A stretch of DNA of 16,441 nucleotides, from contig CANHKE010000004.1 in NCBI GenBank assembly GCA_947461155.1, positions 1 through 16,441 of the forward strand, given 5' to 3'. The notes under the pieces are model-generated. The model saw only the letters and a list, made by a program, of their open reading frames with translations, made no database searches and was not told where the DNA came from. Below are positions 1-8,483 of the stretch, piece after piece. This stretch comes from Cytophagaceae bacterium (GTDB lineage: Bacteria; Bacteroidota; Bacteroidia; Cytophagales; Spirosomataceae). The first letter of the stretch is position 1. The number at the start of each line of letters is the position of its first letter. A program made the position numbers and the translations under genes.

Positions 1-17
1 AAGGCTAAACACATCGA

Positions 18-1790
18 TTAATTTCCGCCCAACCATTTATGGCGCAATTTCAATTGCGCTTCCGAAGGTTTTTCTACAGACTGAATCGCGAACGATTTCA
101 ATGGCGTTTGGCCAATAGTCAAATCAAACGTTCGTTCTATTCCATCTCTTTTTACGCGAAATTTCAAAACATCACCTACTTTTTTGTCGGCAAGCAACTT
201 ATCAACCCCCGCAAAATCAACTTGATTCACTTGCACGATTTCATCGCCTACATTTAATCCCGCTGCGAATGCTGGACCTGCTTTATAAATCGAGGTAATC
301 CGACCTACATTAACATTGAAACCTAAAAATGGAAGTGATTTACCTGCATTGGCATCGGTCCATGCATATCCAAATTGATTGAACATGCCCGCATAATCGG
401 GTGATTTTACCCCATAAATATGCTCCTTGAAGAAAGTAGCCGCAGACGTTCCAGCTACGGTGCTAAATGCATTTTCTAATTCTGCATCCGTAAAACCGCG
501 TCCTTGTTTCAGGTAATAGGTTTGATATAAAAGTTTGAAAACGTCGTCTATCGATTTTGTTCCTTTGGTTTGGCTAATGATCCACATATTCAAAACGCCA
601 CCTAAGATGGATCCTTTTTCATAGTATGAAATCGTTGAATTGCGTGAGTTCTCATTCGGGCGGTAATACTTGATCCACGCGTCCCAGCTCGCACCGGCGG
701 CAGATTCCACATGACTACCTGGCGTATTTTCTACGTTGGCAATTTCAACAGCCAGATTTTGAATATACGCATCCGTGGGTACTAAACCCATGCGCTGCGT
801 AATGACATCCGCCATATAGTCTGTAATTCCTTCCGAAAACCAAAGGTTGTGTGTGTAGTTTTCGTTTTCATAATCAAATGGACCTAAAGCCATCGGACGA
901 ATGCGTTTCACATTCCATAAATGGAAATATTCATGAGCTAATAAACTTAAGACTCCTTGATAGCCTTTCGGAGTGTCATACGCATTTCGAGAAACAGAAC
1001 AGGTTGTGGAATACAAATGCTCCAAACCACCCGTTCCGCGCTGAATGTTGTGCATGATAAATAAATAATGATCGCACGGATGCGCACCTACTACATTTTG
1101 GGCCTCTTGCGCCATCTTGGTAACATCGGCGATAAACTTCACTGAATCAACCTTCGTTTGACCAAAAAAAGCGATTTGATGCGGAATATTATTGACCTTA
1201 AAATCCCAAACTTTATGATTGCCAATTTCAATCGGCGAATCAATTAGTTCATCTAAATCTTTGGCGAGGTAATTAAATCCACCGACGTTCTTTAAAGCGG
1301 TAGAGACCTTTTTGAAGTCTTTATGTGGTATGATGCTTAATTCCTGAGGTCCTTTAGCAAATTGAGGCGCATACATCAAGACACTGGCGGGATTGATATA
1401 ACCATGTACATCGTCTAAAAATGATGTGCGCACCGATAATTCATACGCATATACCAGGTAATTTACTTGGATTTGTTTCAAGCCAGGTTTTAAGGCAATG
1501 CGCCAGGTATTCTTAGACACCTTGGAAATGGATACCGCATTTCCTTGTGCGTTTGCTTGAACTTGCTCAACGTTACGCGCAAATTCCCGAATGAGGTAGG
1601 AGCCAGGCGTCCAAGCGGCCATCTTCAAATCGATGTATTTGGCTGTTTCCTTACTAACGTCTAAGGTCGTTGTTACTTCAAAGTAATGAGATTGGGGATT
1701 GGACATTTGAATGAGGTGCTTGATCGGCGCGGCGCTCAGTTCAAAACCCAGAAAAAACAGACTTATGAAAGCAAATTTCTTTAGATACAT
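18..1790 (-). CDS. Exported M61 family metallopeptidase with C-terminal PDZ domain
   Basis: A 590-residue zinc peptidase of the M61 (glycyl aminopeptidase-like) family, probably acting in the periplasm or at the cell surface. Residues 1-20 form a signal peptide (Lys-rich start, hydrophobic core, LSA-AP end). The zinc site is HEYFH at 286-290, with the third ligand Glu320 in SEGITDY, the gluzincin HExxH plus ExxxD arrangement. A GGLEH motif at 254-258 lies where M61 enzymes bind the substrate amino end. An N-terminal beta-rich domain spans about 25-200. A PDZ domain spans about 485-560, with FLGFNVNV followed by AGPAFAAGLNVGDEIVQVN, and probably guides substrate binding. Length and domain order are normal for the family. 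It is transcribed divergently from the TPR operon and stands alone here. The natural substrate cannot be read from sequence. The family assignment is firm. Confidence 0.93.
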   Translation of the reverse strand: MYLKKFAFISLFFLGFELSAAPIKHLIQMSNPQSHYFEVTTTLDVSKETAKYIDLKMAAWTPGSYLIREFARNVEQVQANAQGNAVSISKVSKNTWRIALKPGLKQIQVNYLVYAYELSVRTSFLDDVHGYINPASVLMYAPQFAKGPQELSIIPHKDFKKVSTALKNVGGFNYLAKDLDELIDSPIEIGNHKVWDFKVNNIPHQIAFFGQTKVDSVKFIADVTKMAQEAQNVVGAHPCDHYLFIMHNIQRGTGGLEHLYSTTCSVSRNAYDTPKGYQGVLSLLAHEYFHLWNVKRIRPMALGPFDYENENYTHNLWFSEGITDYMADVITQRMGLVPTDAYIQNLAVEIANVENTPGSHVESAAGASWDAWIKYYRPNENSRNSTISYYEKGSILGGVLNMWIISQTKGTKSIDDVFKLLYQTYYLKQGRGFTDAELENAFSTVAGTSAATFFKEHIYGVKSPDYAGMFNQFGYAWTDANAGKSLPFLGFNVNVGRITSIYKAGPAFAAGLNVGDEIVQVNQVDFAGVDKLLADKKVGDVLKFRVKRDGIERTFDLTIGQTPLKSFAIQSVEKPSEAQLKLRHKWLGGN

Positions 1791-1929
1791 TGATTTATAG
1801 TTTATTAGGATGAAATAGAAAACCTAAAATTAGTAAAATAGGCCGTATCTCCTACGAAATAGCTATTAATTGGTCAGAAGCAATCAAAATAAATCAAAAG
1901 CCCCAAACAATAATTTGAAAGAAAAATCG

Positions 1930-1937
1930 TATTTTTG
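1930..1937 (+). promoter_or_regulatory. Probable -7 element of the TPR/envelope operon promoter
   Basis: TATTTTTG matches the Bacteroidota -7 consensus TAnnTTTG exactly and lies 30 nt before the ATG at 1968. No convincing TTG -33 box is seen 19-21 nt upstream, so support rests on one element. The TTG at 1935-1937, where the longest reading frame begins, is inside this element, which argues that translation starts at the ATG at 1968. Confidence 0.45.
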
Positions 1938-1967
1938 ATTAAATGTGCATGTTGTAACCATTTTCAA

Positions 1968-4900
1968 ATGAATAACCATTCAAGATCGATTCGCTGGATA
2001 ACAGCTTTCCTTTTTTTCTGTGTGAGCTTGGGGGCTTTTGGCCAACAAACACTTAGTTTTAAAGACCATACCTTACATTTTCGTCAAGCCAAAGAATACT
2101 TTGATGCGAAGAATTATGTAGCTGCCCGAGAGGAATTCAATGCCTATCTCGGTAGTATTGAGCCTTTAAGTAATGAGCAAGCGGGTCAAAAGGTGTTGGC
2201 AGAATATTACATGACGATGTGTTCGTTATACATGAGCCAGCCGGAAGCGGAGATTTTAGCGGAGCGTTTTGTGGCGAATAATCCCGAACATCCACAAGCC
2301 ATCAAGCTTTTACGTGGAATAGGTACATTTTTCTATGACAATGGTGATTATGCCAAGGCCGTTAAATACCTAAGCAAATCATCTGAAACGAATTTAGAAG
2401 CGAAATATAAATTAGCCGTTTCCTATTACGAACTTAAAAACTTCACGGAAGCCTTACCTTATTTCAATGAAATTAAGGTAGAACAAGAAGAAGAATATGC
2501 CCTTTCAGCGGCCTATTACGCCGCTGTTATCCAATTCAATGACAAACGTTATGCCGATGCCGCACCTGATTTCCAAAAAGCGGAAGGTAGTAGCAAGTAC
2601 CGTCGGGAAATTCCAAATTGGATCGCACTTTGCTACTTTAACCAATCTAAATTCAATGATTTGTTGAATTACGCGGAACCGATATTAATCAAAAAGAACT
2701 CGGGATACCGTTTAGATGAATTATCACAGTTGGTGGCTGACGTTCAATTTAAATTAGAGCGCTTCGAAAAAGCAGCAAAAAGCTACGAGGTATTGATCAA
2801 AGCAACAGGTAATAAAATCAATCCGGTCTCACAATACCGCTTAGGTTATTCGTTATACCGTATCAAAAAATTCAATGATGCCGCTACGCAATTGAAAGGT
2901 TTAGCGAGTCAAAAGGATTCATTGGGCCAATATGCTGCATTTACGCTCGCACTTTCCCAATTAAACGCGGGTAATTTGGCTGCTACATTGGAGGCATTTG
3001 ATTTGGCTAAAAATGTCAATTTCAATACGCAAATACAAGAAGAGGCGTATTACAATCACGCCAAAGTTCAGTTAGACCTGGGACGGGCTTCAGAAACCAT
3101 TCAAGAAATCCAGGTTTTCACAACGAAATTCCCCAAAAGTAAATTTGCAGAAGAAGCCGTTGAGCTCGTGGCTGACGCTTTCTTACATGCAGACAACTTA
3201 AAGGTGGCCTTAGAATATTTACAAGGCCTATCGAACCGCTCACCAAAATTGAATGAAGCCTACCAGACATTAAGTTATAATTTGGGCGTTAGGGCTTATA
3301 ATGAAGAGCACTTTGATGAAGCGATTAAGTTATTTGACATTTCAATTAACACGCCTCAAAAAGCACAATACACGCAATTAGCGCTACTTGGTAAAGCTGA
3401 GACCTTATCTCAATTGAAGCAATTCGAAGAGGCCATTGAATTGTATAATCCGTTGCTGACCGGTAAAGGACAAACCGAAGATTTTATCCAACAAGTCCGC
3501 ATGGGTCTTGCGTTTGCCTATTTTAATACGAAGGACTTTACGAAGGCCAACAACCTGTTTAAGGCCTATGTAGATCGTTTAAAGGCTGCGCCTAATTCGA
3601 AAAACAATCCGGCAATCTTGATTCGTTTGGCAGATACCTATTTGATTTCGCGTAAGTATCAAGATGCCTTGACCTATTATTCCCAGGCGGCAGAGATTGC
3701 TAAAACGGAAAAAGATTATGCTTTGTATCAGAAAGGGATGACCTTGAGTTATTTGAATCGTGATGCGGAAGCAAGACAAACGTTCAAGCAAGTTCGCATG
3801 AACTTCCCAGATTCGAAATTTGCGGAAGATGCGATTTTCCAGGAAAACCTATTGTTGTTCAATGGCCATAAATACAAAGAGGCGATTGTAGGCTTTACGG
3901 AAATAATTGATGCCAAAACGAAGAGCGAGTACCTCGCGCAAGCCATTTTGAAACGTGCGCAAGCTTATACGAACAATGAGCAATTTGAATTAGCGCTGGC
4001 TGATTATAAGCGAATTGTTAATGAATTTTCTTCGGATAAAATTGCAAAAGATGCCTTGATCGGATTGCAAGAAAACTTGATCAAGGTGGGACGTCCGGAA
4101 GAATTTGGCCAAGTATTGGAAAATTATCAGGCAAGTCATGCGTCTGAATCCAATGATGCAGAAGCGATGGATTTGAAATATAGCGCAGCGAAAGGGATTT
4201 ATGATGGGAAGAAATTCGACAAAGCGATTCCTGCTTTGAAGGATTTTGTTTCCAAGTATCCAACCGACGAAAACGTGGTGGAAGCCTACTATTTAATTGC
4301 CGATGCAGCCGATCAGATTAAGGATTCGACGGAAGCAGTCACCGCGTACAAAAAGGTAATTGAGCAAAATGCGCATCCTCAAGTAAATAAAGCCATATTA
4401 CGTACGGCCGAATTGGAATTCAGTTTAGGTAACTATCAGTCATCCGTGATTTATTACCGCATGCATCAGGCAAAAATCAAAGAACCAGAAAATGTCTTAG
4501 CCGGGTACAACCAAATCTTCAACGCTTTTTATGCAGCTAAGCATTTAGATTCGGTAGGTAAAGTGATTTTAGAAGTAGAGCCATTGGACTTGTATTCGAC
4601 AACGGAATTGGCAACGATGAGTCGGAAATTAGCTGATTCTTATACGGATAGTACGCAGATAGGTCAACGAAACGAATGGTTAGCTAAGACAATCGCCTTA
4701 GACAAAAATGATATTGGGGGTGAGGCGCAAATTGAATTGGCTTTGCAATTAAGTCAGGCCGGGAAATACAAAGAGTCGAATGAAATGATTACGACCAAAT
4801 TCAAAAATGAATTTGCGGAAGTGTCTGATGGAGTTATTGGTAAGGCCTATGTGTTGCTGGCCGACAACTTTGTCGCCCTTAAAAATTTAGCTCAAGCGCG

Positions 4901-4991
4901 AGCGATTTTAAAATCCATCATTGATAATTCGACGGATAATGCGATTGTGGAAGTAGCGAAAACGAAATTAAAAAGCTTACCCCTTAAATAA
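1968..4991 (+). CDS. Large exported tetratricopeptide-repeat protein
   Basis: A 1007-residue protein built almost wholly of TPR helix pairs after a signal peptide. I chose the ATG at 1968 because it gives a clean signal peptide (MNNHSRSIRW, then ITAFLFFCVSLGAFG-QQ). The upstream TTG at 1935 would add an odd Cys-rich leader and lies in the putative -7 element. The end is Gly-Gln rather than a lipobox Cys, so soluble periplasmic location is more likely than a lipoprotein. At least 15 TPR-like units can be read, for example those containing GDYAKAVKYL, KNFTEALPYF, HFDEAIKLFD, QFEEAIELYN, KYQDALTYYS and KKFDKAIPAL. Some resemble the BamD/YbgF type, with PKSKFAEEA or PDSKFAEDA spacers. No catalytic domain is visible. 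It is first in a six-gene operon, 6 nt before an outer-membrane barrel, so a scaffold partnering that barrel is my inference. Confidence 0.85.
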   Translation: MNNHSRSIRWITAFLFFCVSLGAFGQQTLSFKDHTLHFRQAKEYFDAKNYVAAREEFNAYLGSIEPLSNEQAGQKVLAEYYMTMCSLYMSQPEAEILAERFVANNPEHPQAIKLLRGIGTFFYDNGDYAKAVKYLSKSSETNLEAKYKLAVSYYELKNFTEALPYFNEIKVEQEEEYALSAAYYAAVIQFNDKRYADAAPDFQKAEGSSKYRREIPNWIALCYFNQSKFNDLLNYAEPILIKKNSGYRLDELSQLVADVQFKLERFEKAAKSYEVLIKATGNKINPVSQYRLGYSLYRIKKFNDAATQLKGLASQKDSLGQYAAFTLALSQLNAGNLAATLEAFDLAKNVNFNTQIQEEAYYNHAKVQLDLGRASETIQEIQVFTTKFPKSKFAEEAVELVADAFLHADNLKVALEYLQGLSNRSPKLNEAYQTLSYNLGVRAYNEEHFDEAIKLFDISINTPQKAQYTQLALLGKAETLSQLKQFEEAIELYNPLLTGKGQTEDFIQQVRMGLAFAYFNTKDFTKANNLFKAYVDRLKAAPNSKNNPAILIRLADTYLISRKYQDALTYYSQAAEIAKTEKDYALYQKGMTLSYLNRDAEARQTFKQVRMNFPDSKFAEDAIFQENLLLFNGHKYKEAIVGFTEIIDAKTKSEYLAQAILKRAQAYTNNEQFELALADYKRIVNEFSSDKIAKDALIGLQENLIKVGRPEEFGQVLENYQASHASESNDAEAMDLKYSAAKGIYDGKKFDKAIPALKDFVSKYPTDENVVEAYYLIADAADQIKDSTEAVTAYKKVIEQNAHPQVNKAILRTAELEFSLGNYQSSVIYYRMHQAKIKEPENVLAGYNQIFNAFYAAKHLDSVGKVILEVEPLDLYSTTELATMSRKLADSYTDSTQIGQRNEWLAKTIALDKNDIGGEAQIELALQLSQAGKYKESNEMITTKFKNEFAEVSDGVIGKAYVLLADNFVALKNLAQARAILKSIIDNSTDNAIVEVAKTKLKSLPLK

Positions 4992-4997
4992 GAGAAC

Positions 4998-6701
4998 ATG
5001 AAAATTGAAATGAACGCAAAAACAATCATCCTTTGCAGCTTATTCGGAATCTTGGGGGTACAGACAAACATGTTTGCGCAAGATAAGAAGGAGGGGAACA
5101 TTCAAAATGATGATATCATTTTGGAGAAGGAGCGTAAAATCGTGCTTCAGCCACAAATTTCGCGCAATTTCGAGCCATTGACAGAGATTGAGAATACGCA
5201 AAAGGGGCGTAAGATGAAATACGAATTTTTCGATCGTAGATGGGAATCTAGTAATAAAACGCTTTTGACCACATCGGTCATTGGACCACGAACAGGTGAT
5301 GAATTGGTCTCATCCTTCGGACCAAAATTTAAAAATTTAGTCAAAATCGGCGCAGGTAATTTTGGCCATACGACATTGAATGGTCATTTCGGTTTTAACC
5401 CAAAGGAAACCCAATTCCATGGTTTGTATATCAATCACGATGCGAACCGCCGCGGCCCAATAGGGGGTGCAAATTCTGGTCGGAATGAAAATGAGATAAA
5501 GGGCTATTCAAAAACGTTTACTGGCCAATATTTATTGGACGGTCAAATCAGTTTTAGACGGATAGGTAATCATTACTATGGACGGGATGAAAAGGCCTTT
5601 GATGCGCCATTTATTCGTGATTTAGACATTACTTACAACAAGTTTAATTACCAAGGAAGTATATCGAATGCGAAAAAAGATGCCAAGTTTGATTACATCG
5701 CTTCTTCAGGATTAACATATTTAAGCACAAATTATAATACACGGGAATGGATTTGGGATAGCAAAATCCAGTCTATATTACATGTGAATGATAATTTATC
5801 GGCTTATTTAGTAGGTGAAATGAACATGTCAGAAAACACCTTCGGCCAAACGAATCGCCGCGAATTGTACCGCATCAAGCCAAGTTTCTTATATAAGAAC
5901 AATCGATTATCGGTAACGGCGGGAATTAATTTGGCAAATGAGAAAGACAAATTATTGGGGCTGAATAAAACACGCTTATTCCCAATTTTAAAATTAGATG
6001 TAAAACCTACCGACTTCATTCACGTATTTGTAGGCTTAGGTGGCGAAACATATTTTAATACGTTGAATCAATTTGCCTCTGAAAACAACTGGATGGCGCA
6101 GCAGGTGAATTTGCGTAACACAGTTCAAACATCGAATATTTACGGTGGTGTCAAAGGATCGAATGAGCGAAATATGGATTTTGAAATGAAAGTTTCATAT
6201 TCGGAATTTAGCGATTTGGCATTTTATGTACCGGCTGCAGATTCTACACGTTTTGATATTAAGTATGCAGGTGGTGGGCTGAAAAAAGTTCAGGTGTTAA
6301 ATATGTCGGGGCAAATCAATTACCAGACTTTTGATAAGGTATTATCGATTTTAAAATACGACTATAATCAATACACAAACGTTGATATAGCAGATGGCAA
6401 GGCCATTTCAAAGCCTATGTTAAGCTTATCATTTACTAACTCAATTACGTTTAAGGATCGTTTAATTGTATCTCCAGATTTATTTTATGTCGGTGGACTT
6501 TATGGCTTGCAAGCAAAAACAGGTAAATCGATTAAAATGGATGACATTATTGATTTGAATTTGAAGGTCAACTATTTGATTACGAAAAAATTCAATGCCT
6601 CTGTGAGTGCAAATAATTTGTTGGATAAAGAATATCAACGATATTTGAATTATGCTACCCAAGGTCTAAATTATACGGTGGGTCTTGCTTATTCATTTTA
6701 A
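4998..6701 (+). CDS. TonB-receptor-like outer-membrane beta-barrel lacking a plug
   Basis: A 567-residue exported protein. Residues 1-28 form a signal peptide (MKIEMNAKTIILC..., ending MFAQ-D); the in-frame ATG at 5010 is an equally good start. A polar region at about 29-90 (DDIILEKERKIVLQP...) precedes alternating hydrophobic/polar strands with Gly and aromatic residues to the end. The last portion, NLLDKEYQRYLNYATQGLNYTVGLAYSF, read in pieces, shows the (N)LLDKEY motif and terminal Phe typical of TonB-dependent receptor barrels. The plug domain of about 130-150 residues and an obvious TonB box are absent, and the protein is shorter than classical receptors. It follows the TPR gene by 6 nt and precedes the HU-SPOR gene by 5 nt. 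It could be a receptor relative no longer used for transport, perhaps a structural partner of the TPR protein. Barrel identity is good; function is unknown. Confidence 0.8.
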   Translation: MKIEMNAKTIILCSLFGILGVQTNMFAQDKKEGNIQNDDIILEKERKIVLQPQISRNFEPLTEIENTQKGRKMKYEFFDRRWESSNKTLLTTSVIGPRTGDELVSSFGPKFKNLVKIGAGNFGHTTLNGHFGFNPKETQFHGLYINHDANRRGPIGGANSGRNENEIKGYSKTFTGQYLLDGQISFRRIGNHYYGRDEKAFDAPFIRDLDITYNKFNYQGSISNAKKDAKFDYIASSGLTYLSTNYNTREWIWDSKIQSILHVNDNLSAYLVGEMNMSENTFGQTNRRELYRIKPSFLYKNNRLSVTAGINLANEKDKLLGLNKTRLFPILKLDVKPTDFIHVFVGLGGETYFNTLNQFASENNWMAQQVNLRNTVQTSNIYGGVKGSNERNMDFEMKVSYSEFSDLAFYVPAADSTRFDIKYAGGGLKKVQVLNMSGQINYQTFDKVLSILKYDYNQYTNVDIADGKAISKPMLSLSFTNSITFKDRLIVSPDLFYVGGLYGLQAKTGKSIKMDDIIDLNLKVNYLITKKFNASVSANNLLDKEYQRYLNYATQGLNYTVGLAYSF

Positions 6702-6706
6702 GCCTT

Positions 6707-7678
6707 ATGCAAGAAAAGATTATATCCCTTATTGAAGAATTATTATTGAGCTATGATTGTGTGGTGATTCCGCATTTTGGTGGCTTTGTTTTGAATACAA
6801 AAGATTTCACGTTTGATAAATCGACATCCACCATTTATCCGAAACGGAAATGGGTTGCGTTTAATGAGCGATTAAAAGCAGATGATGGCGTTTTGGCGAT
6901 GGCATTAGCGCAGAAATTGGGTTTAAAGCAAAAGGACGCGTTTACTGCTATTCATGAATTTGCTGGTTGGTTAATATTGCAAATTCAATCGGGCGAGGAG
7001 CTAACCTTGGGTTCAGTGGGTACATTTTCATTGCGCGGTGAATCTAAAATTAATTTTGAACCGAATCCGGAAACCAATTTTGATTTAGCTCAATTTGGTC
7101 TCTTACCCGTACAAATAAAGCCTAAGGCGAACAAACCGGTATTAATTTCAAATCCAGTTGTTGAATCTTTAGTTGACGCAGAGCCAATCGTATCCGAGGT
7201 GAAGGAAAAGCGTTTGTCTGTGAAATTTTATACCTATGTGTTATTGGCATTTATTTTTGGAGGGACGGCTGCCTATTATTTAACGGAACCTAATTCACGC
7301 TATGTGAATAGTTCGATGAGCCCTTTGACGATCAAAATTAAGAAAAAAGAAAAGGTAGAAACACCGGTTGCTACTGTTAAAACAGTTCCAACTGCTTCAC
7401 CTGAGGCGGATAAAACGGTTGAAAAGGTGGAAGCCATTGCGTCAGGAGATATATACTTAGTGGCTGGCAGTTTTTTAACGGAAGAAAAAGCGGCTCTTTG
7501 TCAGTCTGAATTAGTTAGCAAGGGCTTTTCTGAAGTTGAAATCATTGAAAAACAAGCAGGAGAGAAGCATTTCCGTGTCAGTGTGGGTCGAGTAGCCAAT
7601 TTTGATATTGGATATATGAAAGCGGCCGAATTGAAAAAAGATAAGAAATTAGATATTTGGGTGTTTAAAAAACAATAG
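6707..7678 (+). CDS. CCDC81-type HU-like protein with transmembrane helix and SPOR domain
   Basis: A 323-residue bitopic membrane protein. Residues 1 to about 120 match the Bacteroidota CCDC81-like HU repeats: first unit LLLSYDCVVIPHFGGFVLN with FNERLKADDGVLA, second unit with AFTAIHEFAGWL and LGSVGTFSLRGESKINFEP. A basic/hydrophobic segment leads to one membrane helix at about 174-192 (FYTYVLLAFIFGGTAAYYL). A Lys/Pro/Thr linker follows, then a SPOR domain at about 247-322 (DIYLVAGSFLTEEKAALC ... KHFRVSVGRV ... LDIWVFKK). SPOR domains bind denuded septal peptidoglycan. HU-superfamily domains often bind DNA, though this clade may bind protein or other partners. The topology implies HU in the cytoplasm and SPOR in the periplasm, linking the division-site wall to something inside. 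It lies 5 nt after the barrel gene and 5 nt before the TonB-like gene, so co-expression is very likely. A role in division or chromosome organisation is inference. Confidence 0.85.
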   Translation: MQEKIISLIEELLLSYDCVVIPHFGGFVLNTKDFTFDKSTSTIYPKRKWVAFNERLKADDGVLAMALAQKLGLKQKDAFTAIHEFAGWLILQIQSGEELTLGSVGTFSLRGESKINFEPNPETNFDLAQFGLLPVQIKPKANKPVLISNPVVESLVDAEPIVSEVKEKRLSVKFYTYVLLAFIFGGTAAYYLTEPNSRYVNSSMSPLTIKIKKKEKVETPVATVKTVPTASPEADKTVEKVEAIASGDIYLVAGSFLTEEKAALCQSELVSKGFSEVEIIEKQAGEKHFRVSVGRVANFDIGYMKAAELKKDKKLDIWVFKKQ

Positions 7679-7683
7679 TACCT

Positions 7684-8463
7684 ATGAGCCTAGCATATTC
7701 AGATAAGAAATTCGAAAAAAGCAATCAGCGAAAGGCTTTGGCTATCACGCTAGCGATAAATACGTTGTTATTTTTACTGATTTGGCAAGTGAAAATTTGG
7801 AATGATTCACCCAATCCTCCGGTAATCCCAGTTGAGGATGCAGGCATGGGGGAAATTAGTTTTGAGCAGGAAGCTCCGGCTCCAGCTCTTGCGCCTCAAA
7901 AAGAAGCTATTACGCAAACGACACCCGATGCTGTACAAACAACATCATCGCCCGCATTGACAAGTAATGTAGAAAGTCCGGTAGTTGTGAAAACCCAACC
8001 ACCGGTGCCGGTAGAACCCAAAGTTGTCGAAGAACCTGTAGATTTAACGCTAACGCTTGGTAAACGTAGTCCCAAAGCTGGTACAGCGGGAGGTGTGAGT
8101 GGAGGAACAGGAACAGGCGCTGGTTCAGGCAAAGGCTTAGGAACGGGAATGGGTGGTGGAGGACGTGGATCTGGGAATGGAACTGGTCAAGGAGAAGGGA
8201 AGATTGCGCAGGATTGGACATTTGATACAAAAGCCTTAAATGGAATAGAAAATGGGTCAGAGACAGGTGAAATCACTTTTTTCATACGCATCAACGAGCG
8301 TGGAAATGTGACGGAGATACGCATTGATCGAACAAACGTTAAACTTTCCTTAGCTGAGCGTTACAAAAAACTCATCAAAAATTCACGTTTTTACCCAAGA
8401 AGCGAAGGTGTTTCAAGGGGCGCTAGTGGTTTTAAAACCATCAAAATTGTACCTACAAACTAA
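7684..8463 (+). CDS. TonB-like energy-transducer family protein with Gly-rich linker
   Basis: A 259-residue inner-membrane-anchored protein. A short basic cytoplasmic tail (KKFEKSNQRK) precedes one helix at 18-36 (ALAITLAINTLLFLLIWQV). A Pro/Ala/Val-rich periplasmic stretch runs from about 44 to 118. A highly Gly-rich segment lies at about 133-172 (TGTGAGSGKGLGTGMGGGG). The C-terminal domain at about 190-259 (GEITFFIRINERGNVTEIRI ... YKKLIKNSRFYPR) resembles the TonB C-terminal fold. TonB proteins carry energy from ExbB-ExbD to outer-membrane receptors. No exbB or exbD gene adjoins it here; in many Bacteroidota such Gly-rich proteins sit beside exbD and folC, and folC is indeed next (20 nt gap to the chosen ATG). 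It may serve another ExbBD set elsewhere, or play a TolA-like structural role with the HU-SPOR protein. The Gly-rich stretch makes antisense frames open, but none is credible. Confidence 0.78.
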   Translation: MSLAYSDKKFEKSNQRKALAITLAINTLLFLLIWQVKIWNDSPNPPVIPVEDAGMGEISFEQEAPAPALAPQKEAITQTTPDAVQTTSSPALTSNVESPVVVKTQPPVPVEPKVVEEPVDLTLTLGKRSPKAGTAGGVSGGTGTGAGSGKGLGTGMGGGGRGSGNGTGQGEGKIAQDWTFDTKALNGIENGSETGEITFFIRINERGNVTEIRIDRTNVKLSLAERYKKLIKNSRFYPRSEGVSRGASGFKTIKIVPTN

Positions 8464-8483
8464 TTTAGGGTATTTTGACCAAG

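Noticed and set aside
1935..1967. TTG start extending the TPR protein by 11 residues
   Set aside because: The TTG is within the -7 element, and the extension would place a Cys-rich leader before a normal signal peptide.
1791..1967. Promoter for the M61 peptidase on the minus strand
   Set aside because: No exact CAAAnnTA (reverse of TAnnTTTG) was found; only near matches such as CAAAATAA, too weak to report.
7910..8230. Open antisense frames opposite the TonB-like gene
   Set aside because: They lie opposite the Pro/Gly-rich linker, whose composition removes stop codons; the products are low-complexity, without domains or start signals.
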